The notes: generated by a model not told the origin, from the letters alone. A stretch of DNA of 64,000 nt from Diphasiastrum complanatum (GCA_029204225.1 CM055102.1:1694854-1758853), one strand, 5' to 3'; positions 9,736 through 20,903 are shown, counted from the stretch's first letter. Program-made: numbers and translations.

Positions 9736-12030
9736 CTAGCTTGGTTCAATCATTGCTTTACTAATCACTCCAAGTGATGATCTGAACTTCATAAAAGGTG
9801 TCTTTTGAAGTGGTTTAGTAAGTAGATCAGCTACACATTCATTGCTTGGAACATGCTCCAAAGCAATCTCCTTGGCTTGCACCATTTCTCTCACAAAGTG
9901 ATGGCATATCTCAATGTGCTTAGATCTTGCATGGAAGATTGGGTTAGATGCAAGGTGTTGGGCTGATATATTGTCATTGTAGATGATTGGTGCCTCCTCT
10001 GAATCCATGATCTTTAGTTCCACCAATAATCTCTTGATCCAAAGTACTTCCTTTGTAGTGGTTGTCAAAGCTTTGTACTCGGCCTTGGTTGAAGATAGAG
10101 ATATAGTTTCTTGCTTTTTTGAAAGCCATGAAACCACACCTTCTCCTATGAAAGTTGAATAGGCACTTGTTGATTTCCTATCCCTCTTGTCCCCTGCAAA
10201 ATCTGAATCACTAAATGCATGAAGGTTAATCACATCTCCTCTATATAGAATCCCAAAATCCAATGTACCTGAGATGTATCTTAGAATCCTCTTAGCCTTT
10301 TTCCAATGGATATTCAATGGCTTTTGCATGGTTTGACTCAACCTACATACACTAAAGCTAAGATCTGGTCTAGTTATAGTGATCCACATTAAGGAACCTA
10401 TAAGTTGCCTAAACAAAGTGATGTCCATGAAGGATCTTTCATCATCTTCATTTGGCACTTTTACATCTTGCTCCATTGGTGTGTCAACACTTTTGCATAC
10501 TTCCATCTTAAACTTCTTCAAAAGACTTTGAGCATAGTTTACTTGACTTATAAAGATAAAATCAGACCCTCTAAGTACTTCTATGACTAAGATGAAGTGA
10601 AGACACCCTAGATCTACCATCTTGAACTCTAAGGATAGATCTATCTTGATTTTTTCAATACCATCAACACTATTTCCACTAATGATGATGTCATCTACAT
10701 AAATGAGTAAAAGTACAATATCAACATCATCAAACTTAATGTAAAGAGTGGGATCATATTCACTTTGAACAAAAGAAAGTGAAATAAGATAGCAATGTAG
10801 TCTTGAATTCCAAGATCTCGAGGCTTGCTTCAAGCCATAGATGCTTCTTTGGAGATGGCATACTTTGTTCTCCATTCCATGCTTGATGAACCCTTGTGGC
10901 TGCTCCATATAGATATCCTCTTCCAAAAAACCATTCAAGAAAGCATTAGAGACATCCATTTGACATAGAATCCATCCAAAATGTGATGCAAGTGCAATGA
11001 TTAGCCTTATTGTGACCATCTTGGCCACGGGTGCAAAAGTTTCCTCATAGTCTATCCCTCTCTCTTGAGCATAACCTTTTGCAACTAATCTTGCTTTATG
11101 TTTGTTAACACTCCCATTTGCATTCAACTTAAGCTTGAAGACCCACTTGCATCCTATTGCATTCCTTTGAGGTCTCTCAACAAGCGACCAAGTTTCATTC
11201 TCAATCAAGGCATCATACTCATCCAACATAGCTTTATACCATTCTTTGGAGTTCAATGCATCTTCAACATTAGACGGTTCTTCAAAACTAGATAAAGCAT
11301 AAGAAGTGGATGAGATACCCTCAACTTGCTGTCCTTTGCCTTGATATGTGAGCCTTGATGGCTCCACTTTTGCCCTTGAAGATCTCCTTGGTGTGATAGG
11401 TGGGTTTGGTGCTTGCTCCTCCATGAGCTCCTCCTCAAAACCAAGATCTTGCTCCTCGGCCATCTTCTTCTTGATTGTTGGAGCACTTGAGCCTTCTTCA
11501 AGCATATGCATATGATGTTCATCAAAGATGACATCCGTTGAAACAACAAATTTGTTCAAGGATGGGAGATAGACTTTGTAGCCCTTGCTTGAGCTTGCAT
11601 ATCCAAGCATGATCCCTCTTGTGGAAGATGGATCCTCCTTGGTTCTTGTTTCCAATGGCACATGCACATAACATATACACCCAAAAACTTTCAAGTGATT
11701 AAGATTGGGTTTCTTTCCATACAACATCTCATAAGGAGTTTTGCCTTCAATTGCTTTGCAAGACACCCTATTCATCAAGTAGTTTGCACATACAAGAGAC
11801 TCACCCCAAAAGGATTTGGGCAAACAAGCATCTAATCTTAAAGCCTTAGAACATTCACATAATGTTCTATTCCTTCTTTCAGCAACTCCATTTTGTTGAG
11901 GAGTGTAAGGACAAGAAGTCTCTTTCTTGATCCCTTCCTCCTCAAAAGGCCTTGAACTCATTGGAGATGAATTCACCACCATTGTCACTTCTAAGAATCT
12001 TGATGCTATGATTATGATGCTTTTCCACAA
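9736..12030 (-). pseudogene. Copia A integrase (C part), reverse transcriptase, RNase H
   Basis: A 764-residue open frame, in order: end of the integrase core with TPQQNGVAERRNRTLCE (the catalytic Glu region) and GKTPYEMLYGKKPN; a linker; RT with GCKWVFKLKLN, ARLVAKGYAQ, FAPVAKMVTIR, QMDVSNAFLNGFLEE and the active-site YVDD at 10690-10701; then RNase H with SDSDFAGD, STKAEYKAL and SKHIEICHHFVRE. It ends at TKPLQKTPFMKFR, the usual Copia C-terminus, just before the PPT. The first 30 or so codons are out of frame with real homology, which begins at about 11950 where a 2-base deletion separates it from the upstream frame. Confidence 0.93.
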
Positions 12031-13702
12031 ACAACTTGAACTTTACAAAAGTATCAAATACTTGAGACTTGAAAGAAAGTAAGAACACCCAACAATATCT
12101 TGAGTAGTCATCAATGAAGGTTAAAAACATGGATGAACCTCCATTAGATTTGGTGCTAGCAATGTGCACATCCGAGTGTATGAGTTCAAGAGGATGAGAT
12201 GACTTTGTGATGGAGTTAGGAAACACCTTCTTATGTGCCTTGGATAAGGCACAAGCTTCACAAACCTTGTCTTCCTTCCCAATAGACCTTGGTAGGCCTA
12301 AAGCATACTCCTCCTTGATCATAGCCTCCATGGAACCCGAGTTGACATGTCCAAGTCTTTTGTGCCATAAAGTAAAGGTAGATATCTTGCTCTTCTCGGC
12401 CAACATGACAACATTAGTATCCACAAATGCATCCAGCTTATAAAGTTTGCCAAGTCTAGTGCCCTTAGCCACTATCTTACCCTTCTTCTTGATGAAACAT
12501 TCATTTGAAGAAAAGTCAACATTGAAACCATTGTCTACCATTTGGCCAACACTTAGTAGATTCTTTGTTATTGTAGGAATGTACAAAACACCTTCTATGT
12601 TGATCTTTTTGGAAGATCCTAAGCAAAGGGGAATGCTACCAACTCCTTCAATCTTACAAGCTTCATCATTTGCTGTATAGATAGACTTTATAGGTCCATC
12701 ATAAGATAAGAGAGAAGAGAAAAACTCCCTTTTACTAGTCATGTGTGAACTAGCACCCGAGTCAATCCACCAAGGATCTTCTCCTTTGAAGCTTGTTGAA
12801 GAAAATATGGACATCATGAGAGAGTCCTCCTGTGAACTCTCCTCCTCCTCCTCTTTGCTCATGTTGGCTTGGCTTTGATCTTGCTTCCTCTTGAAGCATT
12901 CTGAGGCATAATGCCCCATCTTGCTACAATAGTAGCACTTCACCTTTGATTTGTCCTTCTTGACTTTGGTGGTTGATGGAGATGCCTTTGGGGGTCCTTC
13001 TTGATCCTCAAGCTTTGTAGACTTCTTGAATGTTGATCCTTTGCCTTTGGACTTGCCTTTGCCTTTGGTGAAGAGAGCTTGGTCATCTCCACCTTGGATG
13101 GAAAGCCTATCCATCCTCTCTTGCATTTGGCTCCTTCTTGATTCCTAGGCCATGAGTGTGCCTTGGAGTTCTTCAAGTATGGGTAGCTTACCCATAATTG
13201 CATATCCCTGAACCAAATTGTCAAATTCAAAGCTTAGTCCATTCAATATGAGTTGAACAAGCTCTTCATCCTTGATAGGGTCACCTATAAAGGCTAGCTC
13301 TTTGTTCAATTCCTTTACTCTTAGGACAAAAGTATGTGCACTCTCTCCTTTCTTTTGATAGCTTCTATAGATTTGATTCTTCAAAGCTAACATTATAGTT
13401 TGGTTCTTGGATTCATAGACCTTTTGCAAAGTCTCCCAAGCATCTTGAGCTGAAGTGCAATCTCCTACCTCTCTTAAGAGTTCATTTGCAACATTCATTT
13501 TTATGCAATGTAGTGCAACATTGCACCTCTTGATGTATTTGGCTTTTTCTTGAGGATGAATAGGTTCACCCTCCTTACCATTTACAATTTCCATCAGATC
13601 TTGCATGATCATGATAGATTCCATTCTAACTTTCCATATGGAATAGTTAGTTTTGTTGAGCCTTTCATTAGTATCCAAAAGATATGCATTTATAGATGCC
13701 AT
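11942..13702 (-). pseudogene. Copia A gag, protease and integrase (N part)
   Basis: Starts MASINAYLLDTNERLNKTNY, a Copia gag N-terminus. It runs through the UBN2-like gag domain (YSIWKVRMESIM, HCIKMNVANELL, FVLRVKELNKEL) to an in-frame TAG at 13145-13147 that interrupts LMA|ESRRSQ. It then continues with a GKGKSKGKG basic run, the CCHC knuckle CYYCSKMGHYASEC, protease WWIDSGASSHMT, the integrase HHCC finger (LWHKRLGH...CEACALSKAH), and core residues HSDVH and RSDNGGEF. The frame ends at NEFKAF at 11942, where two bases are missing. Apart from the nonsense codon and this frameshift the polyprotein is intact. Confidence 0.93.
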
Positions 13703-14500
13703 CTAGTCTCCTAATCAAGGACTTGACACAAATGAAGGTTACTTCTATTGATTTGATTGAAGGTCTACCTTATCCCACTTCTTAGGGACCTGAAAAGATC
13801 AGTAATAGACTTCCTATAAAGATCTAAGAATGATCTCTAACAAAATCAAATCATAGAATACTAGAAACAATGCACTTGCTTGATTGAAGTAGACAATACT
13901 AGTAGAATTGCCCCTCTTTCTATAAAGAACATTAAAGCTTCCAAATGATCTGATCAAGAGTGAATTTCAGCAACCTAATATATTTCCAAAATCACTTGTA
14001 AAAGATCTAAATGGAACTTAATGAAGATGCAACACAATCTACTATCCAATCACAAGCAAAAAATGATCAAAATTGATGAAAAATTGATCTAATTTGGTGC
14101 ATAAGTCAAGCAATGGTTGGACTGAACCTAAATCACTTTAGGAGGTGTCTACTACACCTTAGAACAGCCTTGAAGAGTCCCCAAAACTCTGATCTTCCCT
14201 CTCCTTGAATGCTAGAAAGCCTTCTCTATGAAATCACCTCCAAAACTCGCTTAGAAATCAATGCTTGGAGCAAGCAAAACTTGCTATCTTGGTAATGTGA
14301 ATTGAATTCAACTTTGCCTCTGGTTTTAGACACCTAAACACCTGCAAATGAAGTCACACAACACCAATCTCCAATGTATTTGACTCACTTTGAGTTCTAG
14401 AATCAATACTAGATGCTAAGATCCAATCTACACAAGATTTAGATCAAAAATTGTGATCAAATTGAATGAAAACCAAGGATTTAGCTCATTTCAGCCTTTA
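13703..14500 (-). other. Copia A leader
   Basis: An untranslated leader of about 800 bp between the primer-binding site and gag, with no supported ORF. It is A-rich on the plus strand and would hold packaging and dimerisation signals of the genomic RNA, but I recognise none. Confidence 0.5.
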
Positions 14501-14513
14501 GGCTCTGATACCA
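14501..14513 (-). other. Copia A primer-binding site
   Basis: On the minus strand TGGTATCAGAGCC starts directly after the LTR end TTTTTACA. This is the usual plant Copia site complementary to the 3' end of initiator methionine tRNA. Confidence 0.9.
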
Positions 14514-15109
14514 TGTAAAAATTACAGCAAATAAGGATCCTAAAACACTTGAAATGATGAGGGAAACAATAGATTATGATTTCATAAGATTAGCACAAGT
14601 TGAACCATCAAAATCCATCAAAAATCTATGCTTGAACCTCACTAAATGGCCCAAATCCTTGAAGAAGGCTTCACACGTGTGAAAGTACGGCCTCCCACAG
14701 TCTGAGTACTGTACACCAGACCTACATTCAATCCTATAATCATTAGTAATCACAAGTACTCAAACAATTATGAACATAGAGAGCAATTGCACCATTATGA
14801 GAGAAAAAACATGAAATTGCTTGATTTATTTTGGTGAGATATCATCATCCCTACCAAGTTAGGGTTGGAATCTTGGAGATCCCTCAACAATGCAAAAATT
14901 ACCAAAAATAGCTCCTATTTTTTCTCCCTTGTATCTAAGCATAATTTGGACTCATTCCAAAGGTTCTAACACTTAGGTCTACTTGAGAACATCCTTATGA
15001 ATGGAATCCTATGCTATTTGGCACGTGTGACAAGCCACATCATGATCATCTAACTATTTACAAGTCATATGACCAAAACTAGTCAAGCTAGAATTGTGAA
15101 TTTTTAACA
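14514..15109 (-). repeat. Copia A 5' LTR (596 bp), TATA region deleted
   Basis: Identical to the 3' LTR except for one substitution and loss of the 86 bp corresponding to 9373-9458; the junction is at about 14846 within ATCATCATCC. The lost segment includes the only good TATA-like run. CACACGTGTG is kept at 14672-14681. As this is the promoter-bearing LTR of a minus-strand element, transcription may be impaired. Confidence 0.92.
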
Positions 15110-15117
15110 CATCTGTG

Positions 15118-16831
15118 GAGTCAACCATGCGCGAAATTCATGGACATACCAAGGCCAGTATAACGGAAGGTATCATTTTACCAGATTCTACTGAACTGAT
15201 TGAACTTGCACCTGGCAGATTTGAAAGAGTATCAAGATGTTTCTGCCTGGTTGCTCGATGATTTGAAGGGTATACCTGCAGAATTTGGAGAGCACCGAAT
15301 TTATCCTAAGGAAGATGTTGTACCTGTTCGACATAGGCAATATCGTCTCAATTCAAAGTACTCTCTGATGGTCAAGGACAAACTTAACAAGCACCTTAAG
15401 ACATGTATAATCTATCCCGTCTTAAGTAGTGAATGGGTTTTTACCCATTGTTGTCATCCCAAAGAAGAAGACTGGCAAAATACGAATATGTCAGGATTTT
15501 CGCAAACTCAATGCTGCCACAAGGACCATCATCCTCTGCCTTTCACTGATTCCATCCTAGATCAGGTTGCTGGTCAAGAGCATTATAGTTTATGTGACGG
15601 CTTTTCTGGATATAATCAGGTTGGAGTGCGAAAGGAGAATCGTTCAAAGACCACATTCACTACGGATTGGGGCACTTATGCCTACAACAAAATGCCCTTT
15701 GGTCTTTGTAACGCTCCAGCGACTTTTCAGCGAATCATGATGTTAATTTTCGCTGCCTTCTTGAGAACTTTTCTCGAAATATTTATTGATGATTTCTTTG
15801 TCTACAGTGATATAAAGACACACCTGCAGAAGCTGAAATTAACATTGCAACGGTGTCGAAATACTTGTTTATCTCTTCATCCATAGAAATTTGTTTTTGT
15901 TATGAAAGAAGGAATATTGCTCAGACACAAAATATCTAACAGAGGAATAGAAGTCGACAAACATAAAGTTGAGCTTATAAAGAATCTCTAGATACCAACC
16001 AATTTACGTGAACTAAGAGCTTTCTTAGGACATGTTGGCTATTACCGGAGATTTATTCAAAATCATGCTTCTATTGCTACCTCTCTTACACATCTATTGA
16101 AGAAACAAGTGGAATACTTGTGGACGAATGAACAGCAGAAAGCATTCGAAGAACTTAAGCAAAGAATGATCAATGCTCCTATTATGAGACCACTCAACTA
16201 GGCTATTTTATTTCACAGTTATGTGGATGTTTCTGCATTTGCTATTGGCGTCTGTCTAAGCCAGAAGGATGACTAGAAGAAGGATCCTCCCATCTATTAT
16301 GCGAGTCGACAGCTCAATGCATCAAAGAAGAATTATTAGGCTATAGAAAGGACAGCACTTGGCATGATTTTCACTGTTAAAAATTTTTGACATTACTTGC
16401 TGGGATATGCATTTATTTTTCATGTGGATGATTATGCTCTTAAGTATCTTGTAAATAAACCAGATCTATCAGGACAAATTGCCCGATGGGTTCTGCTTTT
16501 GCAAGAATTCACTTATCAAGTAGAGCTTTGTCAACGAAAATATCATATGAATGCTGATTATCTATCGCGACTCAGCACCGAAAAAACTGAAGACCCTATT
16601 AATGATGATTTTTTAGACGAACATTTATTTGAGATTTCATCTACAAATTCGTTATATTCTGATATTATTACTTATCTTAAGGATCAAATATATCCGGATG
16701 GTTACGATTTGGAGCAAAAGGCAGTTTTTCAATATAAGGTAGCACTTTATACAATTATTAACAATGTTCTGTACAAGCTTGTGCTGATCATTAACCGTAG
16801 TACAAAAATGGCTCGAAACTGAAGACATTAA
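15118..16831 (+). pseudogene. G1 reverse transcriptase and RNase H
   Basis: Gypsy pol resumes after Copia A. From 15200 one frame holds LLDDLKGIPAEFGEHRIYPK, VRHRQYRLN, then a +1/-4 frame excursion between 15436 and 15520, FCDGFSGYNQV-like LCDGFSGYNQV, KMPFGLCNAPATFQR and FIDDF. Nonsense codons follow (15884 on), then the connection (FLGHVGYYRRFIQNHAS), RNase H-like SYVDVSAFAIGVCLSQ, YYASRQLNASKKNY, and LSGQIARWVLLLQEF with the NADYLSRL box near 16555. It supplies the DNA-synthesis enzymes of the element but has several stops. Confidence 0.88.
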
Positions 16832-16832
16832 A

Positions 16833-17082
16833 ATGGTCGTTAAAGCCTTACACTCAGAAGATGCTGGTGGACATTTTGCTTTGAAGAATACAGTTAATAA
16901 GATATTGACTGCCAAGTACTGGTTGCCAACAATGTTCAAGGATGTGTCAAACTTTATTCGTTCATGTGATCCATGCCAGAGATTTGGTAAGCCTACAAAA
17001 GCAATGAATTGGCCGTTGACACCAATCCTGCCACTTGCACCATTCGATTGACTTTGTCGATCCAATCAAACTTATTACCCGA
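16833..17082 (+). pseudogene. G1 integrase zinc-binding domain, truncated
   Basis: The HHCC finger of Gypsy integrase: HSEDAGGHFALKNTVNKIL, then AKYWLPTMFKDV and CDPCQRFGKP. A frameshift near 17049 precedes IDFVDPIKLITRH, the start of the catalytic core. Sequence then jumps directly into the middle of the LTR at 17083, so the DDE core, C-terminus and PPT are lost. It lies one frame away from the upstream RNase H. Confidence 0.85.
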
Positions 17083-17538
17083 CATCTCACACTTCAGTCT
17101 CGAACATTGAGAGAGAAGAGTTTATGCTTATGTAAGAGATTGAAGAAGTGAATAGAGTTCTGTGAGTTATTCTCTCTTATCTCTATTCTCCGCACTGCTG
17201 AGTGTGAGTGATCTTGAATCTGCTAACAATCTCTAACACATTTCATGAATTACTCTCTGATCAGACAGACGCTCTAGTGCATTACAGTCGTTTGCTATGT
17301 ATCCGTAAAGCATGCCCTAAAGAACTGTCTTAAAACCATCTTATTCGTCTGTCGCGAATACTTTCTTTTGAGCACTCAAATAATGACTATCTTTGGTATA
17401 GTCTAGCACGATCATTGAATAAAGATGTATGTATACATATGAGATAACAGTCCATGTCTGAAAAATTGAGTCTTTGATCTGTTTTTCTGATTGGCATTGA
17501 CATAAGTTTCTAACATGTTCTAAAACTCTTCGTGTTCT
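17083..17538 (+). repeat. G1 3' LTR, truncated at both ends
   Basis: Matches 4231-4661 of the 5' LTR (TCTCACACTTCAGTCTCGAA onward) with scattered changes and a small insertion near 17395. The first 240 bp are missing at the left, and the right side stops where the G2 LTR begins at 17539. Confidence 0.85.
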
Positions 17539-18280
17539 TGTTGGCAAATTCTGACGAATCCCCAAGATACTCGGAAAGAGCAACTCAAGAGCACCTCTCA
17601 CCTTAGACCGAGGAGGTCTCTGAGAAGATGAGACTAATGAAGACTGAGAGTCGAGAAATACTAGCTAGGAAAGACATGCAAAAATTGTGTAAGCCTCATG
17701 GTCAATCTCGGAAGATGGAATGACCATGTAGGAACTAGTATTTCTAAGCAAATGTAATAAATGCAAGTAGACCCCTCTTAAAGAAAGTAGAGTGAGCCAC
17801 CTTTTGATGGTGACCACTAGTGGATAGCAATATTCCACTTGTAATTTGTGAAATGTAGAAATTCCACTAGGATGCCACCTAAGGAGTTCTCTTGCTTATC
17901 TAAGAGACTCCCTCTTTGTGAAGAGGAGCTTTTTGCATTGTATCTACTCCATGCTTAATAAGAAGATTTCCCATGAGTTTGATGCTTCACTAAGCTCCTT
18001 GATCATGATGGTTTTCTTGAGTGATGCCCCTATGATCATGCCCTTCCATTCATATTGTGTGTGGTTGTGGATCTAGAGTGGATTAGTTTTCTTGCTTTCC
18101 TAGTTGTGGATTAGATTTCATGTTTTCTTGTGGATTAATGTAGGACCCAACATTCAAGTAAACTATATAGGCTAGAAATGTGGCATAAATCTTGCATATT
18201 CTCTAACATTCTGGTTCTTGATGTTCTTGGGATGTCCAAGAATCAAAAGGCTGGTTAGTTTCTTGATTTTTAATCCTTTA
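17539..18280 (+). repeat. G2 5' LTR
   Basis: Starts TGTTGGCAAATTCTGACG; the first 227 bp match the 3' LTR at 23213-23440. The rest is supported by the inverted copy at 3180-3890. The right limit is approximate, as no clear primer-binding site follows. Confidence 0.75.
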
Positions 18281-18337
18281 GTTCAACTGCTCCGTCACGC
18301 TCCATTTCTTTCACATATCAGTTAAAGGCCTCACGTC

Positions 18338-19210
18338 ACTCTCAACCGGAGGCCCAGCTGAAATCTCAGCTGGAGACACAGCTTCCATCTCAACCGAAGG
18401 CTTCACCTCACTCTCAACCGGAGGCCCAGCTAAAATCTCAACCGGAGGCACAACTTCCATCTCAACCGAAGGCCTCACCTCACTCTCAACCGGAGGCCCA
18501 GTTAAATCTTGACCGAAGCACTCACTGGAATCTCAGCCAAAATGTCCGCTGGAATCTCAACCGAAGTGTTCGCTGAAATCTCGATCGAAGTGCTCGCTGA
18601 AATCTCAGTTGAAGTGCTCGCTGAAATCTCAGCTGAAGTGTCCGCTGAAATCTCAACCAAAGTGCTCGCTAGAATCTCAGCCAAAGTGTCTGCTGAAGTC
18701 TCGGCCAAAGTGTCCACTGAAGTCTCGACCGAAGTGTCCACTGAAGTCTCGACCGAAGTGTCCATTGGAATCTTTGTCGAAGTGTCCGCTGAGATCTCGA
18801 TCGAATGGCTCGCTGAAATCTCAGCCAAAGTGTCTGCTGAAATCTCAACCGAAGTGTCCGCTGAAGTCTTGGCCGAAGTGTTCGCTGAAGTCTCGACCGA
18901 AGCGCTCACTGGAATCTCAGTCGAAGTGTTCGCTGAAATCTTGACCGAAGCGCTCGCTGAAATCTCAGCCGAAGTGTCCGCTAAAATCTCGTCCGAAGTA
19001 TCCGCCGAAGTCTCGACTGAAGTGTCCACTAAAGTCTCGACCAAAGTGTCCGCTAAAATCTCGGCCGAAGTGTCCGTTGAAGTCTCGACCGAAGTGTCCA
19101 CTGAAGTCTCGACCGAAGTATCCGCTGAAGTCTCGACCGAAGTGTCCGCTGAACTCTTGACCGAAGGCCCGCTCTAATCTCAACCGGAGGGATTCTATTA
19201 GTTCTCAACC
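18338..19210 (+). repeat. G2 leader minisatellite, 24-bp units
   Basis: A tandem array of about 36 units. The core 20 bases are GAAGTGTCCGCTGAAATCTC followed by GACC or AGCC, giving 24 bp. The first 170 bp have longer higher-order units containing CTCAACCGGAGGCCCAGCT. Since 24 is a multiple of 3, both strands stay open for about 200 codons as octapeptide repeats (plus strand EVSAEIST-like, minus strand DTSVETSA-like). There is no start-context or homology support for translation, so I annotate it as a repeat. It is homologous to 1962-2560. Confidence 0.9.
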
Positions 19211-19439
19211 GAAGCAATCAGGCCAAAGTCGACCAGAGCAATTAGCACCCATCTCGACCATACCATAACTTTTGATCAACACGTCTGATTGCCATTTCGA
19301 CCAAACCACCATTTTTCCAACACTTTCGAGACTGAAAAAATAAAAATAAAAAAAAGGCATGAACACCAAAAAAATTTCGAAAAACAATGCTCATACCAAT
19401 AGAAAGCCCTTTCTATACTGAGTCTCCACCTTCACTTCC

Positions 19440-19560
19440 TTCAACACCCTAAAAAATTCAAAAACACCAAAAACCCTAAAAAATCCAAAAACACCAAAAA
19501 CCCTAAAAAATCCAAACACACCAGAAACTCTACAAAATCCAAAAACACCAGCAACTCATA
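19440..19560 (+). repeat. 27-bp A-rich array with CCCTAAA
   Basis: Four to five copies of a 27-bp unit containing AACACCAAAAACCCTAAAAA, directly upstream of gag. AAACCCTAAA is the plant telo-box motif, also found in promoters of translation-related genes. Here it may simply be A-rich leader. The inverted G2 copy keeps a decayed version at 1776-1850. Confidence 0.65.
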
Positions 19561-19570
19561 CCCTAGTACC

Positions 19571-20903
19571 CAATGGACCAAATACAGATCCTGACATCCT
19601 AGAAGATTATCCATACGAGATCAGGTCCCTTGTAGCTGAACAAATTAGACGTCATAGGTTCTACCGAATGCGAGTCCAAATAGATGAGCCATCCACAAAC
19701 CCATTTGAGGGACAAGAACCTGATAGAGCTGAGTCTTCACGAGCATGAGCCTATTCTTATGGTGTTGACCCCTCCCAGGCCAGAACCAACCTTAATGGAG
19801 TCTCTGCTACCCACAATGCTCATCATGAGAGATGTACACCCAAACTAGATCTGCCAAAGTTTGACGGTACTTCGGACCCTCAAAGATTTTTGCAAATCTT
19901 TGAGAATGCATGTGATATGTATGGCGAAACATCTCCCGATGCTATGGTCCAACTGTTTTCGATGACCATGATCGCTAAAGCACGTGATTGGTTTTTCAAC
20001 CTTGATCATGAAGATAAGACAGATTGATTAATCTTGAAAGAGTCCTTTATCAAGCGTTTTAAACGAGAGTCCTTTTGTCAAACTGAGTAACATCAAGATG
20101 GCAAAGGATGAACGTGTATGAGACTATATTGAGCGTTTCAAACGCCTCAAAAATCAAGTACAAGAACAGCCCTCTAAAAAGATGCTCATCATCTGGTATT
20201 TAGTCGGCCTTCCAAGATGGATTAGACGTGAGCTTAAATCCAATACACAAGTCTAAAGTTAGTTATGTTTGATGCCATCAAGGAAGAAGATGAAGGATCA
20301 GATATTGATGAATCCAAGGAAAGACGAGCACCACGTGCTCCTCCCCATGATTCGAAGCCGATCGAGGATACTCGAGATCAGCTTTGGAAATTCCAGTTGG
20401 AGTTTCTTACTAAGCAACATTAACTACAGATGGAGAAACTCACCAATGAGTTTCAAGCTACCCTGAAGTCTATCCAAAGCAGTATGTCTGGTCAGTCAAA
20501 CCCTGCACACGTACCTTATAGACGAAAAACAATATGGTGCCCACACTGCCGGGCTACGCATCCTGTTGATGGTTGTCCTTCATATTGACCTATTCAAGCA
20601 CATACAGCTCAACAATATGAAGAACACCCATCACAATCTGGAAATGCCTTGCCTTATCATGAATATCCACCAGCAAGTCCAGAACCACTAGCCTTACAAG
20701 ATGGCTACGCCGTTATACAAGGGCCACTGCACACCAGATGTTTCATCTGTGGTGAAACTGGCCACTTCATGGCTGATTGTCCAGTCAAGACCAAGTATCA
20801 TGCTGAGTGTCCTGACTGTATCAGAAAACACAGTTTCAAAGACTGTCCAAAACAACCAACTAAGATCCTACCTCCCCGTCACGTCAGTTATGAATCACAA
20901 TAG
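19571..20903 (+). pseudogene. G2 gag with three zinc knuckles
   Basis: A capsid region with AEQIRRHRFYRMRVQ, CTPKLDLPKFDGTSDPQRF, LQIFENACDMYGETSPDAMV, QLFSMTMIAKARDWFFNL and ESFIKRF (Retrotrans_gag-like). It is followed by a linker with a Gln/Lys-rich helix near 20400 and three cysteine clusters: WCPHCRATHPVDGCP near 20530, CFICGETGHFMADC near 20739 and CPDCIRKHSFKDCP near 20810. It carries in-frame stops (for example at 19747) and frameshifts near 20035 and 20110. Gag would form the particle and bind RNA. The C-terminal part 20649-20903 is open. A related gag lies at 62757-63793 on the minus strand. Confidence 0.82.

Larger units (their letters stand above)
9040..15109 (-). mobile_element. 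Ty1/copia element A, young, nested in Gypsy G1
   Basis: A complete minus-strand Copia: 5' LTR 14514-15109, PBS 14501-14513, gag-PR-IN 11942-13702, IN-RT-RH 9736-12030, PPT 9722-9735, 3' LTR 9040-9721. The LTRs share TGTTAAAAATTC and TTTTTACA ends and differ by one substitution (9658/15046) plus one 86-bp deletion, so the insertion is recent. The coding region has one nonsense codon and one frameshift. It lies in the G1 pol and is bordered by the direct repeat CATCTGTG (9032-9039 and 15110-15117), 8 bp rather than the usual 5. Confidence 0.95.
3991..17538 (+). mobile_element. Ty3/gypsy element G1, with nested insertions
   Basis: A long decayed Gypsy element in the order 5' LTR, PBS, gag with zinc knuckles, protease region, RT, RNase H, integrase zinc finger, truncated 3' LTR. 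Gag-before-RT and RT-before-integrase order, the FIDDF catalytic box and the PBS form indicate a non-chromodomain Gypsy (Tat/Athila-like by PBS and RT flavour; this is inference). It is split by an inverted LTR F (7312-7746), an inverted LTR B (7747-8610) and Copia A (9040-15109). The integrase core, everything after it and the first 240 bp of the 3' LTR are deleted at 17082/17083. The element is non-functional. Confidence 0.85.

Noticed and set aside
18502-19177. Long overlapping ORFs (about 220 aa plus strand, 199 aa minus strand) with Ser/Thr/Glu octapeptide repeats
   Set aside because: They arise because the 24-bp minisatellite unit is a multiple of three and lacks stops. They lack homology, start context and conservation of frame in the second copy.
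18338-19210. CRISPR-like array
   Set aside because: Units are direct tandem repeats without unique spacers, and the setting is a eukaryotic retroelement.
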